The notes beneath the pieces were generated by a model that saw nothing but the letters and a program-made list of their open reading frames with translations, was not told where the DNA came from and did not search any database. 64,000 bases of DNA from Pyxidicoccus parkwaysis (GTDB lineage Bacteria > Myxococcota > Myxococcia > Myxococcales > Myxococcaceae), in contig NZ_CP071090.1 of assembly GCF_017301735.1 (NCBI RefSeq), forward strand, positions 9,414,001 to 9,478,000. The letters run 5' to 3'. The position numbers and the translations under genes are program-made. Below, piece after piece: positions 62,532 through 64,000 of the stretch (within the stretch, counting starts at the first letter, position 1; every line of letters begins with the position of its first letter).

Positions 62532-62652
62532 ATGCCGCGCGTTGTGGCGGATGCCTCGCGCCACCGTCAAGCGGGCACCACGCGCCGGGTGGAGACACCG
62601 TGCGCTGCTGGCCACGGCGTCCCCTGCTGACGTCAACGAGTCTCCGAAAGCC

Positions 62653-63822
62653 TCACCGGAACGGCCCGCTCACCTCGAACGTCACGCCGGCGCTGCTGCT
62701 GCCCGTGGTGCCGCGCTGCGAGCTGAAGTACAGCCGCCGCCCGTCCGGGCTGAACGCCGGCCCGGTGATTTCCGAGGCGGAGTGCCCCTCCAGCTTGATG
62801 AACGGCGCCACCACGCGATTGGGCCCCGGGGTGATGATGCAGATTTCGAGGTTGCCCCCGTCCTCCGCGACGAAGATGTCACCCGAGCGGGACACCGTGA
62901 CGTTGTCCACGCCGGTGAGCGGCGAGTTGGCGAAGAGGTTGTCGTCGTAGATGACCTCCAGCGCCCCGGTGGCCGGCGTGTGCGCCCACACGCGGTTGTC
63001 CCCCTTCGTCGTGAAGTAGATGACGCCGCTGTCGTGCCAGCACCCCTCGCCGCCGTTGAACACCGTGGTCTTCGACGCCACCGTCGACTGTGACGACGCC
63101 GGGCTGGACGCCGCGCAGTTCACCCACGTCAGCGTGCCCGTGCCCGCGAGCGGGTCTCCATTCACCTTCGCCGCCTGCAACTGGCCCGCCGTCAGCGCGG
63201 GGTACGCCGAGGGAATGAAGCGGTAGAAGCGCCCGCTGGTGCTGTCCTCGGTGAGGTACAGCGCCTTGCCCACCGGGTCCACCGCCACCGCCTCGTGCGC
63301 GAAGGTGCCCAGCGCGCCGCGCACCACGCCCTGCGAGGACTTCGTCGGGTCGCACTCCCACACCCGCCCGCCGCTGTACTCCTCGCACGACAGCCACGTG
63401 CCCCACGGCGTCGGTCCGCCCGCGCAGTTGCTCCGCGTGCCGGAGAGGATGCGGTACGCGCCCACCACCGCGCCGCCGCCGTCGAAGCGCACCGCGCTCA
63501 CTCCGCCGGACGTCATCTCGCTGTTGGACGTGTACACCCAGCCGCCCGTGGACAGCGCGAAGCACGCGCCCCCATCCGGCGCCGAGTGCCACGTGTAGCC
63601 CGTGCTCGCCACCGCCTGCCCGGAGCGGGCGATGATGCGGGACGTGAAGCCCGCCGGCAGCCGCACGCCATTCGCGTCGGGCGAGCCGGACAGGGCGCCA
63701 TACGGGCTCGGCCCCGGCTGGGCCGGCGCGGCATAGGCCTCCTTCCAGAAGCCCGGCCCCAGGGCCAACGCTCCACCACCCAACGCGGAAAGACGAAGGA
63801 AGTCACGACGGTGCAGGCGCAT
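62653..63822 (-). CDS. Tat-exported PhoX-family (DUF839) protein
   Basis: 389 residues with a twin-arginine signal (RRDFLRLSALGGGALALG). The rest matches PhoX-type phosphatase/beta-propeller proteins: SNCAGGPTPWGTWLSCEE, the family signature, then GTFAHEAVAVDP, LYLTEDS and DGRRLYFSS. It would be folded with metal cofactors in the cytoplasm before export to the periplasm. It is shorter than the typical PhoX (about 600 residues), so enzyme activity is not certain. GGAGG precedes the ATG by 7 bp. Confidence 0.88.
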   Translation of the reverse strand: MRLHRRDFLRLSALGGGALALGPGFWKEAYAAPAQPGPSPYGALSGSPDANGVRLPAGFTSRIIARSGQAVASTGYTWHSAPDGGACFALSTGGWVYTSNSEMTSGGVSAVRFDGGGAVVGAYRILSGTRSNCAGGPTPWGTWLSCEEYSGGRVWECDPTKSSQGVVRGALGTFAHEAVAVDPVGKALYLTEDSTSGRFYRFIPSAYPALTAGQLQAAKVNGDPLAGTGTLTWVNCAASSPASSQSTVASKTTVFNGGEGCWHDSGVIYFTTKGDNRVWAHTPATGALEVIYDDNLFANSPLTGVDNVTVSRSGDIFVAEDGGNLEICIITPGPNRVVAPFIKLEGHSASEITGPAFSPDGRRLYFSSQRGTTGSSSAGVTFEVSGPFR

Positions 63823-63930
63823 CCATGTTCCTCCAGCCAAGGTCTGGAGGAGCAAACTTCCACGGACTCGCGAACCCCGTCGTAACGTCCGTGCAAGGAG
63901 CGGCTGACGGGCGCGTGAATCAATCCGCGC

Positions 63931-64000
63931 TCAGCCGCCGCCGCGGCGCACCGCGCGGTTCTTGTCCCAGATGGCGTAGAGGATGAGGAGGAAGGCGAAG
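63931..64000 (-). CDS. C-terminal end of a membrane protein (5' part outside the window)
   Basis: Only the last 22 codons are present: a hydrophobic stretch FAFLLILYAIW followed by DKNRAVRRGGG and a TGA stop. This is typical of a helix with a basic cytoplasmic tail. No identity can be given. The 108 bp between it and the PhoX-like gene hold its downstream region. Confidence 0.55.
   Translation of the reverse strand, partial: FAFLLILYAIWDKNRAVRRGGG

Overview
The window looks like chromosomal DNA of a myxobacterium, probably of the Myxococcaceae; the species cannot be fixed from sequence alone. The grounds are GC-rich codon use throughout, dense signalling genes (two Hanks-type Ser/Thr kinases, three large sensor histidine kinases, several receiver proteins, a chemoreceptor), and many lipoproteins and glycine- or proline-rich secreted proteins. 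No rRNA, tRNA, CRISPR array, prophage or intact insertion sequence was recognised. Coding density is high, and many genes start with GTG or TTG or overlap their neighbour by 4 bp.

Layout. 1-9.8 kb: uracil-DNA glycosylase (cut by the window edge), a Cache chemoreceptor, a CpaF-type secretion ATPase, a secreted/membrane protein, a Gly-rich lipoprotein and a Ser/Thr kinase. Two independent three-copy tandem repeats begin or end in a gene's stop-codon region here. 9.8-17.1 kb: a degenerate GT51 transglycosylase-like protein, a ferredoxin-reductase-like flavoprotein, a translationally coupled lipoprotein pair (TPR/periplasmic-binding protein plus a WD40/aspartic-protease-like protein), dnaJ with a promoter and a palindrome, and a small nuclease-fold-like protein. 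17.2-23.4 kb: an ABC exporter, a DarG-like macrodomain protein and several small or membrane proteins of unknown function. 23.4-27.5 kb: a Tad-like minor pseudopilin operon on the minus strand. 27.7-32.8 kb: a RapA-like SNF2 ATPase divergent from a PAS-GAF histidine kinase.

33-41.5 kb is a collinear plus-strand block: a multihaem c-type cytochrome-like lipoprotein, a FIST sensory protein, a hybrid kinase with three receivers, a stand-alone receiver, then a divergent tryptophan-2,3-dioxygenase-family haem protein coupled to an O-methyltransferase. The first four probably form a redox or small-ligand sensing system; the last two look like a small-molecule tailoring pair.

41.6-48.9 kb: a ferritin-like protein, an alpha/beta hydrolase lacking the usual serine nucleophile, a LuxR-type regulator, a shattered cheR pseudogene beside a paralogue of the stand-alone receiver, a kinase fused to PilZ, J-like and TPR-like regions, and a Cys-rich lipoprotein. 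49-55.3 kb: an ABC-2 exporter pair, an FMN-dependent alpha-hydroxy-acid oxidase, a secreted protein, and an aldehyde dehydrogenase with its DUF779 partner. 55.3-56.3 kb: a solitary AbiEi-type antitoxin gene bounded by 26-bp perfect inverted repeats with a third internal copy; this is the strongest candidate for an uncharacterised element. 56.5-64 kb: a large S41-like protein whose ribosome-binding site lies in a strong hairpin, a triple-GAF histidine kinase, an aldo/keto reductase, a Tat-exported PhoX-like protein and the end of a membrane-protein gene.
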